Assembly (NCBI GenBank): GCA_001871115.1 | Contig: MNUR01000116.1 | Location: 1 to 39,994 of the forward strand | Length of the DNA: 39,994 nt | Source of the DNA: Elusimicrobia bacterium CG1_02_56_21 | GTDB lineage: Bacteria; Elusimicrobiota; Elusimicrobia; Elusimicrobiales; UBA9959 | Direction: 5' to 3' | Part shown: positions 8,137 through 16,332 of the stretch, one piece after another | How the letters are laid out: each line of letters starts with the position of its first letter | Position numbering within the stretch: position 1 is the first letter of the stretch | The notes under the pieces: model-generated | Databases searched by the model: none | The model's input: the letters and a program-made list of their open reading frames with translations, nothing else | Told to the model about the DNA's origin: nothing | Position numbers and translations under genes: made by a program

Positions 8137-8742
8137 ATGGAAGTAAAAGCCAGCCAAATGTTGGAGAGGATAGCCTTGGCAAGCCTTGAGAAATGCGTGT
8201 CAAAGCTTTCCCGCATCTCTGCGGGAAAGTGGAGCGTGGAGGCCGCGCGGGTAACCTTTCGCAGCATGGATGAGGCGGTCGGCGAGCATTCCTCCGGGGC
8301 CGGCGGAACCGGGGCGGCCGTGTATTTCGAAGTCCGCGGCGAGTATCCTTTCACCTCCATGGTCGTCTTCCGGCCGGAGGATATAGACACTCTTTCCCGC
8401 GGTTTCCTCGGTTTCTCTTTCTCAAAACTCCCGAACCTTAATCAGGCGCAGGAGCTCCTGCTTTCCGAACTGGGCAATATAATACTGAACGCGCTCATAA
8501 GCTCCCTTTCAAACACCCTCAAACAAAGCTTTCTTCCTTCCGCCCCCAAGTGCGTGCAGGGAGAGACGAGGTTTTTGCTGGAAGCTCTGTGGACTTCCCT
8601 TGACCAGACCAAGAAGCATAGCCTGGTGACCGTGATATTGGATCTTCAGTGCGATAACAAGGTTACGCGCAGCGAAGTGATAGCTGTCATGCCGGAGAAC
8701 ATGGAGGCTGCCCTGTCAGCCGTTCTTGAGTCCGCCGGCTGA
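8137..8742 (+). CDS. CheC-like chemotaxis phosphatase
   Basis: 201 aa. The segment LLLSELGNIILNALISSLSNTL (108-129, active-site pair Glu111 and Asn114, pattern ExxN) matches the first catalytic helix of CheC/CheX/FliY phosphatases, with a Pro (in SFLPSAP) about 20-23 residues on, close to the family spacing. A second copy of the ExxN pattern, as in two-site CheC proteins, is not obvious, though ALWTSLDQ near 150 occupies a similar place. The likely substrate is the phospho-Asp of the receiver encoded just upstream. GGAG of the preceding gene's end (ctggag) may serve as its ribosome binding site. Confidence 0.7.
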   Translation: MEVKASQMLERIALASLEKCVSKLSRISAGKWSVEAARVTFRSMDEAVGEHSSGAGGTGAAVYFEVRGEYPFTSMVVFRPEDIDTLSRGFLGFSFSKLPNLNQAQELLLSELGNIILNALISSLSNTLKQSFLPSAPKCVQGETRFLLEALWTSLDQTKKHSLVTVILDLQCDNKVTRSEVIAVMPENMEAALSAVLESAG

Positions 8743-8766
8743 AAAGTTTTAGAACGGAGACTTATT

Positions 8767-9306
8767 ATGAGGATAAACTTTATCCCCCGCGCCCTGGTTG
8801 TGATACTCTTTCTCGGTTCCGCCTTCGCGGTTCCGGCTTCCTCACAGGTAAGTCTTGTTAACGTGAGCTGGGAAATTTCCAAACTCGCCGGTAAAAACCG
8901 CCTGCCTTATGTTCCGGTCGAGGACCTGCGCGCGGCCCCGGAATTCAAGTTTACGGATAATTTGCGGGCTATAGTGACGCTTCACAACTTCTCGTCCAAA
9001 GCGGCTGAGGGCCTGGTTTTGCGCTACGCACTGAGACTGCTCCTCCTGAAAACGGGGGACGCGCCCGAGCAGGCTTTCTGGGGCGTGCCTTTCTACGTGG
9101 AGGAGGTCCGGGTCTCCAAAATAAATCCGTCTTCTGAAAGAAACGCTAAAGTTATACGTTTTGAGATACAGAGCCAGTTTAATAAACTCAAGGGCAGCGG
9201 CTTCTCTCCTTCGGCGCTTAAGATGGAGATAATGCTGAGCCCACACCAGGGCGACGAGCCCTCTGCGATAATCCGCGAATCCATTATAAAAATACTTAAA
9301 CCGTAA
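8767..9306 (+). CDS. Exported protein of unknown function
   Basis: 179 aa with a Sec signal peptide (MRINFIPRALVVILFLGSAFA, cleavage probably after ASS-Q near residue 27). The mature part has alternating hydrophobic strands (FKFTDNLRAIVTLHNFSSKAAEGLVLRYALRLLLL; KVIRFEIQSQFNKLKG), suggesting a small beta-sandwich. I recognise no family. It follows the CheC-like gene by 24 nt with GGAG upstream of the ATG and probably shares its transcript. A hairpin sits directly at its stop codon. Confidence 0.7.
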   Translation: MRINFIPRALVVILFLGSAFAVPASSQVSLVNVSWEISKLAGKNRLPYVPVEDLRAAPEFKFTDNLRAIVTLHNFSSKAAEGLVLRYALRLLLLKTGDAPEQAFWGVPFYVEEVRVSKINPSSERNAKVIRFEIQSQFNKLKGSGFSPSALKMEIMLSPHQGDEPSAIIRESIIKILKP

Positions 9307-9327
9307 GCCCCGGAGGCCGTCCGGGGC
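9307..9327 (+). terminator. GC-rich hairpin at the end of the receiver/CheC operon
   Basis: GCCCCGGA (9307-9314), 5-nt loop, TCCGGGGC (9320-9327): an 8-bp perfect stem starting directly after the TAA. No T-tract follows, so it is either a weak or factor-dependent terminator, or an mRNA 3'-end stabiliser. Confidence 0.45.
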
Positions 9328-9415
9328 GCATAGCGCTTTGGCCGTCCGATGAGCATGGCTCCCGATACGGCATGACCATAGGTCTTATACGGAACCTATA
9401 AAGGAATGTACCATA

Positions 9416-10705
9416 ATGCTTGACATCAAACTTATCCGCTCCAATCCGGAGCAAGTTAAGGCCGCTATGGCCGACCGGAGCGGGAATTACCTCCCGGTGC
9501 TGGAGGAAATAATAGAGATAGACTACTCCTACCGCGCCGCTCTCGCCGAAATAGAGGAACTGCGCTCAAAACGGAACGAGGTTTCCAAGAAGATACAGGT
9601 AGCGAAAGTGTCCGGCGATGAGGCCGCCGCGCGGGCCGCTATGGCGGCGGCCAACGCCGCCAAGGAAGCCGTCAAGGCGCGCGAAGAAAACACTTCCACC
9701 CTGGAGAGGGAGCTGAACGCGCTGCTGCTCAGCCTGCCCAACTTGCCCGACGAAAGCGTGGGCAAAGGCGGCGGCCCGCAGGATAATAAAGTGATTTTCG
9801 AAGATGTTTCCTGCAGAAAGGAGTTCTCTTTCAAACCCCTGGACCATCATGCCGTGGGGGAGAAACTGGGTATACTGGACTTCGAGGCCGCCACCAGGCT
9901 TTCAGGCTCGCGCTTCGCGCTGCTCAAAGGCCAGGGCGCCCGTCTTGAGCGCTCCCTCACGCAGTTTATGCTGGATATCCAGGCCGGCGAACACGGCTAT
10001 ACAGAAATTTTTCCGCCTTTCCTGGTGACCGCGGAGACCATGACAGGCACGGGCCAGCTCCCTAAATTCGAAGAGGAGCTTTACAAGATAGCCTCCGAGT
10101 CGCCGATGTATCTCATTCCTACCGCCGAGGTTCCTCTGACCAATATGTACCGCGGCAACCTGATGAAAGAGGACGACCTGCCCGTAAAACTGACAGCCTG
10201 CACGGCCTGCTTCAGGCAGGAGGCCGGAACCTACGGTAAGGATACCCGCGGCCTTATCCGCAACCATCAGTTCAACAAAGTGGAACTGGTCTGGCTGTCG
10301 AAGCCGGAGGAGTCCATGGCCGCGCTGGAGAAGATGCGGGCCGACGCGGAAAAGATATTGCAGGTCCTCAAACTCCCCTACCGGGTCCTGGCCCTCTGCT
10401 CCGGCGACATGGGTTTCTCCTCGGCGAAGACCTATGACCTGGAGGTCTGGTTCCCCAGTGAAAAAGGCTTTCGCGAGATCTCCTCTATTTCCAACTGTAC
10501 CGATTTCCAGGCCCGCCGGATGAACACGCGCTTCAAGCGCGCCGCGGGGGGGAAGACGGAGTTCGTGCATACCCTTAACGGTTCCGGCCTGGCGGTGGGG
10601 CGCACCTTCGCGGCCATACTGGAAAATTACCAGCAGGAAGACGGCTCGGTCATTGTGCCGGAGGCCCTGCGCAAATATATGGGAGCCGATAAAATAGACC
10701 TATGA
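9416..10705 (+). CDS. serS: Seryl-tRNA synthetase
   Basis: 429 aa, normal length. Charges tRNA-Ser in the cytosol. The N-terminal MLDIKLIRSNPEQVKAAM starts the antiparallel coiled-coil arm (to about residue 110) that contacts the tRNA long variable arm. The class II catalytic core follows, with TAEVPLTN, motif 2 (ACFRQEAGTYGKDTRGLIR from about residue 264) and motif 3 (NGSGLAVGRTFAAILENYQ, about 387-405). AAGGAAT lies upstream of the ATG. The 109-nt leader shows no T-box features. The stop overlaps the start of the next gene by 4 nt (ATGA). Confidence 0.97.
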   Translation: MLDIKLIRSNPEQVKAAMADRSGNYLPVLEEIIEIDYSYRAALAEIEELRSKRNEVSKKIQVAKVSGDEAAARAAMAAANAAKEAVKAREENTSTLERELNALLLSLPNLPDESVGKGGGPQDNKVIFEDVSCRKEFSFKPLDHHAVGEKLGILDFEAATRLSGSRFALLKGQGARLERSLTQFMLDIQAGEHGYTEIFPPFLVTAETMTGTGQLPKFEEELYKIASESPMYLIPTAEVPLTNMYRGNLMKEDDLPVKLTACTACFRQEAGTYGKDTRGLIRNHQFNKVELVWLSKPEESMAALEKMRADAEKILQVLKLPYRVLALCSGDMGFSSAKTYDLEVWFPSEKGFREISSISNCTDFQARRMNTRFKRAAGGKTEFVHTLNGSGLAVGRTFAAILENYQQEDGSVIVPEALRKYMGADKIDL

Positions 10706-11895
10706 GAAAGCTTATTCTTATTGCCGCACTCTTTTTTTCCGCTTCCGCGGTAATGGCCAAGCCCCCCAAGTACGAGCCTCTGCCTGAAGACCTGCGGATT
10801 CTTTCAAAGCAGGGCATAGATGCTATTTATTCCGTTAATATCCCCGAGGCCAGGAAGTACTTCAAGGAGGGGTTGGAAAAATATCCCCAACATCCTTATC
10901 CCCATTTCGGGATGGCAATGGCTACCTGGGCCACCCTGGAATACCTGGAGGACGAATCGGACCCCAAGCTAGAAAAAGCCTACGGCGAGCAGACTGACGG
11001 AGCCATAGAGATAGCCCAGGCCTGGATAAAGAAACATCCCGGTGACGCTAACGCTTACCTTTGCCTTGGCGGGATGTACGGGCTGCGCGCCAGGCTGGCC
11101 GTGCAGCAGCATCGCTGGGTAAAAGCTTATTTCGACGGGAAAAAGGCTATTTCAAACACCAGGAAGTCCCTTAAGATAGACCCCGAACTTTACGACGCCT
11201 ACCTGGGCCTGGGCATGTACGAGTATTACGCCGGAACCCTGCCCGGCGCTATAAAGCTGTTCGCGACTTTTTTTCTGCGCGGCAACGCCGAAAAAGGCCT
11301 GGAGTACCTGAATATCTGCAAAGATAAAGGTTTCTTTAACGCCCTCGGCGCTAAATTGCTGCTGATAGAGATCTATACCCAGCCTGGCAAATTTTCCAAT
11401 CCGGCTATCGCCGTGAAATGGGCCCGGGAGCTGCGCGCAGAGTTCCCCGTGCACCCGCAGATGCATTTTGTGGAGATAGTTTCGCTTTTTGAGGATAAGA
11501 GATATGAAGAATCCCGCAGCGAATCTTTTTTATACCTCAAGGCCGTCAACGAGAACCAGCCGGCCTACCGCAAGCGCTATCTTCCGCGCGTCCTGACCGC
11601 AATCGGGACCACCTACATGGTTGAAAAGAAATACGAAGAAGCCGCGGTTTATTTCGCAAGGGCGGCCGCGACGCTTAAGGACGACCCTAAGGCGCATCCT
11701 GCCCGCTGGGGCGTATGGGCCATAGTCCGGCAGGGCAATGTCAGCGACCTTCTGGGCGCGCGCGATAAAGCTGTAGAGTATTATAAGCGGGCCAAGACGT
11801 ATAAGGACGAATGGGGTTTTGAGGAATCTATAGACGGATATCTGAAAAATCCTTTTGAGGAAACTATGCTGCCAGGGACCCTGCCCCCGCCTTAG
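10702..11895 (+). CDS. Exported TPR-repeat protein
   Basis: 397 aa. Signal peptide MRKLILIAALFFSASAVMA-K. The rest is helical repeats: IPEARKYFKEGLEKYPQHPYPHFGMA, TRKSLKIDPELYDAYLGLGMYEYYAGTLP and KYEEAAVYFARAAATLKDDP are TPR-like. The YYAGTLPGAIKLFATFF segment recalls the TTC39/Iml2-like TPR proteins, but the match is by eye. It is probably a periplasmic scaffold or assembly protein. It starts within the serS stop (ATGA), so it is translationally coupled to an unrelated housekeeping gene. It ends in a Pro-rich tail (LPGTLPPP). Confidence 0.8.
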   Translation: MRKLILIAALFFSASAVMAKPPKYEPLPEDLRILSKQGIDAIYSVNIPEARKYFKEGLEKYPQHPYPHFGMAMATWATLEYLEDESDPKLEKAYGEQTDGAIEIAQAWIKKHPGDANAYLCLGGMYGLRARLAVQQHRWVKAYFDGKKAISNTRKSLKIDPELYDAYLGLGMYEYYAGTLPGAIKLFATFFLRGNAEKGLEYLNICKDKGFFNALGAKLLLIEIYTQPGKFSNPAIAVKWARELRAEFPVHPQMHFVEIVSLFEDKRYEESRSESFLYLKAVNENQPAYRKRYLPRVLTAIGTTYMVEKKYEEAAVYFARAAATLKDDPKAHPARWGVWAIVRQGNVSDLLGARDKAVEYYKRAKTYKDEWGFEESIDGYLKNPFEETMLPGTLPPP

Positions 11896-11934
11896 TTCCC
11901 GGCTTGCTCCGGATTTATCGGTATTCACCAATAT

Positions 11935-12363
11935 ATGGAACTTTCAACTATAATTTTCCTGCTTCTCGCTATCCTGGGCTGGGGGCTGGCGGCGTTTTTT
12001 GACAAAGCCTGCCTCAGCCACGTGGACCCGTCCGGCGCTTTTTATGTGCGCCTGCTGTTTATGATAATCCTCTTCGTCCCCGCGGTTATCTGGAAATACC
12101 CCCAGACAAAGCAGGCCCTGCTCGGCTCGGATAAGCTGGGTCCTTTATTCGTGCTGGCGAGCGTACTGCTTTCAATGGCCGGGGTATTCTTTTTTTTGAA
12201 AGCTCTTTCCGGCGGCGCGGCCAGCAGGATAGTCCCCCTAAGCTCCACCTATCCCTTTGTCACTTTCATCATGGCCCTGCTCTTCCTTGGGGAGAGCTTC
12301 ACCCTTAATAAACTTGTCGGGACGCTGCTTATTTCGGGCGGAGTTTATTTTGTGTCAAAATAA
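11935..12363 (+). CDS. EamA-family small membrane transporter (single domain)
   Basis: 142 aa with about five hydrophobic helices, one EamA (DMT superfamily) unit rather than the usual tandem pair. Features are the WGLAAFFDKACLSH N-terminal helix, the RIVPLSSTYPFVTFIMALLFLGESF signature and the final helix LVGTLLISGGVYF. Single-unit members probably act as dimers; the substrate cannot be read from the sequence. No Shine-Dalgarno is visible before the ATG at 11935. It lies 39 nt after the TPR gene. Confidence 0.85.
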   Translation: MELSTIIFLLLAILGWGLAAFFDKACLSHVDPSGAFYVRLLFMIILFVPAVIWKYPQTKQALLGSDKLGPLFVLASVLLSMAGVFFFLKALSGGAASRIVPLSSTYPFVTFIMALLFLGESFTLNKLVGTLLISGGVYFVSK

Positions 12364-12416
12364 AACAGCGGGCGGCAGTAAATAAAAAAACAGCCCGGGC
12401 CCGGTATTACCGCCTT

Positions 12417-12773
12417 ATGACCCTAGGGGAATTTGAAAAAGAAACGGCAGCGGCCATAAGGTCGCTGCCTGTTTTTTTTAAAGAGCGGCTGAGCAATCTG
12501 GTGGTAATTGTCAGGCTCCGGCCGGAGGCCGCGCAGGTAAAGAAGTTCGGGCGAGGGCTGCTGGGTTTATATGAGGGGGTCCCGCTGTCCGACCGCGGAC
12601 AGGCTTACAGCGGTGTTATGCCGGATAAGATCACTCTTTTTAAAAGTAATATCGAGTCGGCCTGCGGGCGGGGGGGAAACCTTAAAGACGAGATCCGCCG
12701 CGTCCTGATACACGAAATAGCCCATCACTTCGGGATAGACGATGAAGAACTTATAAAGAAGGGGTTATACTAG
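12417..12773 (+). CDS. Zincin-like metallopeptidase family protein (PF06262-like)
   Basis: 118 aa. The C-terminal VLIHEIAHHFGIDDEEL (97-112) is a zincin HExxH motif with His99, Glu100, His103 and a downstream Asp108/Asp109, the hallmark of the small 'metallopeptidase family' proteins (PF06262). N-terminal MTLGEFEKETAAAIRSLP is also typical. Peptidase activity of this family has not been firmly demonstrated, to my knowledge. The start ATG at 12417 has no clear ribosome binding site. It is convergent with rimO; its stop lies inside the left arm of a long foldback. Confidence 0.85.
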   Translation: MTLGEFEKETAAAIRSLPVFFKERLSNLVVIVRLRPEAAQVKKFGRGLLGLYEGVPLSDRGQAYSGVMPDKITLFKSNIESACGRGGNLKDEIRRVLIHEIAHHFGIDDEELIKKGLY

Positions 12774-12890
12774 AGGACTGGAGGAATAGAAGACTTGAGG
12801 ATTAGTGAGATAAAGAAGGGGATTGCCAGAGGACTGGCAAGAATTCTTCTTCCGGCTGATCTTCTGATCCTCCGATCCTCTAGTCCTCTA
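12769..12890. repeat. Long imperfect foldback between convergent genes, with nested hairpin
   Basis: The outer arms TAGAGGACTGGAGGA (12771-12785) and TCCTCTAGTCCTCTA (12876-12890) are inverted with one mismatch. Each arm includes the stop codon of one of the two convergent genes (TAG 12771-12773; TAG of rimO at 12880-12882). A perfect inner hairpin TTGCCAG-AGGA-CTGGCAA spans 12823-12840. The spacer is rich in GAGGAT/GAGGAC-like words. It may act as a two-way transcription end, although it lacks T-tracts on either strand, or be a repeat element. A similar word pair occurs at 16265-16325. Confidence 0.55.
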
Positions 12891-14181
12891 CTTTTGCGGA
12901 GCGCAGATAGCCGGAAGCGCTTGTGATTTTTACTTTAACCATGTCGCCGGCTTTGAGGGATATCTTTTTATCCGTAGTGACTTCTACCCTCCCGTCTATC
13001 TCCGGTGCGTCGCGGTAGGTGCGGCCGAAGAGGGGGGAATCCATCAGGACTTCCGCCTTTTTCCCCCTGAAGTCCAGGTTTATTAAGTCCAGGGCCCTGC
13101 TCTGCGCGGTTATCAGCGCCTGCGCCCTTTCTTCTTTCACGTCCTCGGGTACCTGCCCGGGCATGCCGGCGGCCGGGGTTCCCGGCTCCCGGGAATATTT
13201 AAAAACTCCGACATTGTCAAAGCGCGTCTTTTTTACGAAGGCAAGCAGCCTGTTGAAATCTTCCTGGGTCTCGCCCGGGAAGCCGACAATGAAACTAGTG
13301 CGTATGGCTATATCGGGCATGCCTTTGCGGAGCTCGGCTATCTTTTCTTTGATGGACTTTTCCGTGGAGGTCCGGTTCATGCGTTTAAGCATCCGGTCCG
13401 CGATATGCTGCAGCGGCATGTCCAGGTAGCGGCACATGTTTTTATTGGACCGGATAATCTCAATTATTTCAGGCGTAAGCCGCTCGGGATAAGCGTACAT
13501 AAGGCGCCACCATTTAACGCCTTCGGTCCTGAGGAGCGTGTTCAGCAGCCAGGCCAGGCGCGGCCTGCCGTAAAGGTCCATGCCGTAGGAGGTCGTGTCC
13601 TGGGCTATCAAGGATATTTCAACGGCCCCGCTCTCAGCGAGGTTTTTTGCCTCTTCCACCAGAGATTCCACCGGTTTCGAGCGGAAGGCGCCGCGGATAG
13701 AGGGGATAAGGCAGTAGGTGCAGCGGTTGTCGCAGCCGTCGGCTATTTTGAGATAGGCGCTGTGCCTGGCGGTCAGGCGGGCTTTTCTGAGCGGGGAGTC
13801 CAAGAGGCCCTCGGCGGGCAGAATATAGTTCTTGCCCGACTCTACGGCCTCTGCCGCTTTTGAGAGGGCGTTTATCCCTACCAGGGCGTCCAGGCCCGGG
13901 AAGCGCTTCATAAGGCCTTCTTTCTCCCTTTCTACCAGGCAGCCCGCCACCATAACCTTCGAGAGCTTTCCTCGCGCTTTAAGCTGGAGCAGGCGCCGGA
14001 TCTCGCCTTCGGACTCCTCTACCGCGGAGCCCAGAAAAGCGCAGGTGTTTATAAGCGCGGCGTCAGCCCCGTCTTCTTCAGGGGACAGTTCCCAGCCGGC
14101 GGCGGCCAGTTCTCCCGCCATAACTTCCGCGTCAGAAAGGTTCTTGGGGCAGCCGAGCGAAACGATGAAGAGTTTGGGCAT
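12880..14181 (-). CDS. rimO: Ribosomal protein S12 methylthiotransferase RimO
   Basis: 433 aa. A radical SAM enzyme that adds a methylthio group to a conserved Asp of ribosomal protein S12. N-terminal UPF0004 domain with the three auxiliary-cluster Cys (Cys11 in SLGCPKN, Cys47 in NTCAFLG, Cys81 in AGCLVER); radical SAM cluster Cys150/154/157 in ADGCDNRCTYCLIP; C-terminal TRAM domain (from about 370, ending KVKITSASGYLRSAKVED). SLGCPKN and IPSIRG favour RimO over MiaB. The start is ATG 14181; an upstream in-frame extension lacks similarity. It is downstream of the CorA-like gene, separated by a large palindrome. Confidence 0.95.
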   Translation of the reverse strand: MPKLFIVSLGCPKNLSDAEVMAGELAAAGWELSPEEDGADAALINTCAFLGSAVEESEGEIRRLLQLKARGKLSKVMVAGCLVEREKEGLMKRFPGLDALVGINALSKAAEAVESGKNYILPAEGLLDSPLRKARLTARHSAYLKIADGCDNRCTYCLIPSIRGAFRSKPVESLVEEAKNLAESGAVEISLIAQDTTSYGMDLYGRPRLAWLLNTLLRTEGVKWWRLMYAYPERLTPEIIEIIRSNKNMCRYLDMPLQHIADRMLKRMNRTSTEKSIKEKIAELRKGMPDIAIRTSFIVGFPGETQEDFNRLLAFVKKTRFDNVGVFKYSREPGTPAAGMPGQVPEDVKEERAQALITAQSRALDLINLDFRGKKAEVLMDSPLFGRTYRDAPEIDGRVEVTTDKKISLKAGDMVKVKITSASGYLRSAKVED

Positions 14182-14215
14182 AATGGAAGTCTTAAGGTGC
14201 GGCGCTGCTGCTTGA

Positions 14216-14266
14216 GATAAGGTGACACACAACTTAATTTTGAATTAAGTTGTGTGTCACCTTATC
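14216..14266. repeat. Perfect palindrome: 24-bp arms, 3-nt loop
   Basis: Left arm 14216-14239 (begins GATAAGGTGACACACAAC) and right arm 14243-14266 (ends GTTGTGTGTCACCTTATC) are exact reverse complements around TTG. It lies between the CorA-like gene, whose TGA stop overlaps the right edge, and rimO, whose ATG is 35 nt further on. No T-tract follows on either strand, and the stem is AT-rich near the loop, so it does not look like a standard terminator. It is better described as a REP-like or miniature mobile repeat, or a strong RNA hairpin in the rimO leader. Confidence 0.9.
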
Positions 14267-15191
14267 AGTGTTTTTCCAGGCGCTTGATTGTTAGAAAAAT
14301 GGCAATGCCCACCGCTATCATCAGTGCCATGAAGGCCGGGTAGGCTGCGCGGGGGTTATGTATCCCGGTTATGGACGCGATCTCGGACATGCCGCCGACG
14401 CCGGCGAAGAAGCTGGGGACGGCTATGGCTATCACTATAGCGTTGAGGTTCTTCATCAGGATATTGAGGTTGTTGGCAACTATGGAGGCGCGCGCGCCCA
14501 CCAGCGAGGCGAAAATATTCGAGTAAATTTCGGCCTGCCTGTAGCACTGGTTGTTCTCGATGATGATGTCGTCGAGGAACTCCACGCTTTTCTGGGAGAG
14601 GCCGACCTTCTCGGTATTGTGCTTCAGGCGGTCTATCACGTAGGAATTGGCGTTTATGGCGTTGAGATAGTAGACCAGGCTCTTCTCCAGGGTAAACAGG
14701 TTCAGCAGGTGGCGGTTCTCCATAGAATGCGTTATTTTGGTCTCTATCTCCTCGGCTATCATATTGATGACCTTGAGATGCTCCATGAAATGGAAGATGG
14801 AATTGTAGATGAGCTTGAGGAAAATCTCGCGGATGCCGCTGACCTGTTTGAAATATTTCCCGGAGAACATATTGATGTCCTCGGAAAGCGCCAGGAGCAG
14901 TTTATCCTTGAAGAGGAACAGGCCCATCGAGGTGACCTTGAACATGAAATGGTCCTTGGAGGAATAGTTCTTGGGCCGTTTGAAAATAAGGGCCATATGG
15001 TCCGGTTCGAATTCCATGCGGGCGGGTTCTTCCGGGTCGAAGGCGGAGTTGAAGTCGTGCTCGTCCAGGGAGAAATTCTCTACCAGCCACTTCCTCTCGT
15101 CCTCGGTCGGGCTTATCACTACCCAGATAGCCGGGTTTTCGGTTTCTGACGGGATTATCAGGCGGTTTTCAATTTTATATCTCTTTATCAT
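14265..15191 (-). CDS. CorA-family divalent cation transporter with variant GMN motif
   Basis: 308 aa. Cytoplasmic N-terminal alpha/beta domain (1-150), long helix (150-245), and two C-terminal membrane helices (about 243-264 and 284-303), the CorA architecture. In canonical members a Gly-Met-Asn signature closes the first membrane helix; here the place reads GVGGMSE (264-270), Met kept but Asn replaced by Ser. The following loop, ASITGIHNPRAAYP, is also unlike the usual acidic loop. Such variants are known among CorA relatives, and ion selectivity may differ from Mg2+. No Shine-Dalgarno is seen at ATG 15191. It probably forms a transcript with rimO. Confidence 0.85.
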   Translation of the reverse strand: MIKRYKIENRLIIPSETENPAIWVVISPTEDERKWLVENFSLDEHDFNSAFDPEEPARMEFEPDHMALIFKRPKNYSSKDHFMFKVTSMGLFLFKDKLLLALSEDINMFSGKYFKQVSGIREIFLKLIYNSIFHFMEHLKVINMIAEEIETKITHSMENRHLLNLFTLEKSLVYYLNAINANSYVIDRLKHNTEKVGLSQKSVEFLDDIIIENNQCYRQAEIYSNIFASLVGARASIVANNLNILMKNLNAIVIAIAVPSFFAGVGGMSEIASITGIHNPRAAYPAFMALMIAVGIAIFLTIKRLEKH

Positions 15192-15233
15192 TAGTCAGTA
15201 AAGGGCCGTCATTCAGCCGCAGAAGTGCGGGGA

Positions 15234-15275
15234 TCGGACCACCGTCGCTGCCGCTCCCGGTCAGATCCCCGTTTC
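15234..15275. repeat. Inverted repeat in the sucD-corA intergenic region
   Basis: GGGGATCGGAC is opposed by GTCAGATCCCC with one internal mismatch, enclosing about 20 nt. It lies between the sucD stop (minus strand) and the corA-like start. No T-tract. The flank at 15291-15304 (TTGCGGCTATTCTG) recurs exactly at 30384-30397. Confidence 0.5.
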
Positions 15276-15322
15276 AGAACTTGCGCTACCTTGCGGCTAT
15301 TCTGCTCCGGGCCGAGGCCGCG

Positions 15323-16237
15323 CTACTTGCTTGCGGCTTTGGCTTTCTTATGGCTTTTAGCTTTAGTGGCAACTGCCGCGCCTATTTCGGAGAGGTTGTC
15401 CACCACGGTAGCTCCGGCCGCCTTCAGGGCCTCCACCTTTGAGGCGTGGGTTCCCGAGTTGCCTTCTACTATCGCGCCGGCGTGGCCCATGCGGCGCCCC
15501 GGAGGGGCCGTCTTCCCGGCCACAAAGCAGAATACCGGCTTGGTCATCTCTTCTTTTATATACCTGGCCGCGTCCTCCTCGGCAGAACCGCCTATTTCGC
15601 CTATCATGATGACGGCTTCGGTCTCGGCGTCTCCCTCGAAGAGTTTTAGGGTATCCACAAAATTCATTCCCTGCACCGGGTCCCCGCCTATGCCCACTAC
15701 GGTAGACTGGCCCAGGCCCTGGCTGGTGACCTGCCATACGGCTTCATAGGTAAGCGTGCCGGAGCGGGACACTACGCCTACATGCCCCTTGTTGTGTATA
15801 TAGCCCGGCATTATGCCGGCTTTGCATTCTCCGGGGGTGATGACTCCCGGGCAGTTGGGGCCTACCAGGGTTACGTCCCTGCCGGCCTCCGTCATCGCTC
15901 TAAGGCGTTTTTTTACGCGGACCATATCCATTACGGGTATGCCCTCGGTTATGCAGATTATCACTTCAATCCCGGCGTCAGCGGCCTCAAGAATTGAGTC
16001 CGCCGCGTAGGGCGGGGGGACGAAGATAAGGGAGGCGTTCGCGCCGGTTTCTTTTACGGCGTCGCGCGCGGTATTGAAGACCGGCTTGCCGAGATGCTCG
16101 GTCCCGCCTTTTCCGGGGGTTACTCCGCCTACTATATTGGAGCCGTAGTCAAGGCACTGTTGGGCGTGGAAAGAACCCTGGGCGCCCGTGAAACCGTGGA
16201 CAATGAGTTTTGTGTTTTTGTTGAGCAGTATAGACAT
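15323..16237 (-). CDS. sucD: Succinate-CoA ligase, alpha subunit
   Basis: 304 aa. With the beta subunit it interconverts succinyl-CoA and succinate coupled to ADP or GDP. N-terminal CoA-binding Rossmann domain ([33 protein letters not shown]), then [20 protein letters not shown], and the phosphohistidine loop [21 protein letters not shown] near residues 255-275. The extra Lys/Ala-rich tail ([13 protein letters not shown]) is unusual but harmless. AGGAG lies at 7-8 nt before the ATG. It is 95 nt downstream of sucC, in a gap holding a dispersed repeat. Confidence 0.96.
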   Translation of the reverse strand: MSILLNKNTKLIVHGFTGAQGSFHAQQCLDYGSNIVGGVTPGKGGTEHLGKPVFNTARDAVKETGANASLIFVPPPYAADSILEAADAGIEVIICITEGIPVMDMVRVKKRLRAMTEAGRDVTLVGPNCPGVITPGECKAGIMPGYIHNKGHVGVVSRSGTLTYEAVWQVTSQGLGQSTVVGIGGDPVQGMNFVDTLKLFEGDAETEAVIMIGEIGGSAEEDAARYIKEEMTKPVFCFVAGKTAPPGRRMGHAGAIVEGNSGTHASKVEALKAAGATVVDNLSEIGAAVATKAKSHKKAKAASK

Positions 16238-16264
16238 ATAGTTATCTCCTAAAAAATATCATTT

Positions 16265-16325
16265 GAGGATCGGGGGGCCGGCTTTGCAAGGTTTGCCGCA
16301 CCTTATGGCTATTCCTCCGGTCCTC
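16265..16325. repeat. Dispersed GAGGATCGG/CCGGTCCTC foldback between sucC and sucD
   Basis: GAGGATCGG (16265-16273) and CCGGTCCTC (16317-16325) are inverted with one mismatch. The interior CGCACCTTATGGCTATTC resembles CTACCTTGCGGCTATTC near 15286 and the copy near 30380. It fills most of the 95-nt gap between sucC and sucD. Confidence 0.4.
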
Positions 16326-16332
16326 TATTCTT

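Noticed and set aside
9307-9415. T-box leader before serS
   Set aside because: The 109-nt gap holds one short hairpin and no T-box bulge sequence or specifier arm that I can recognise.
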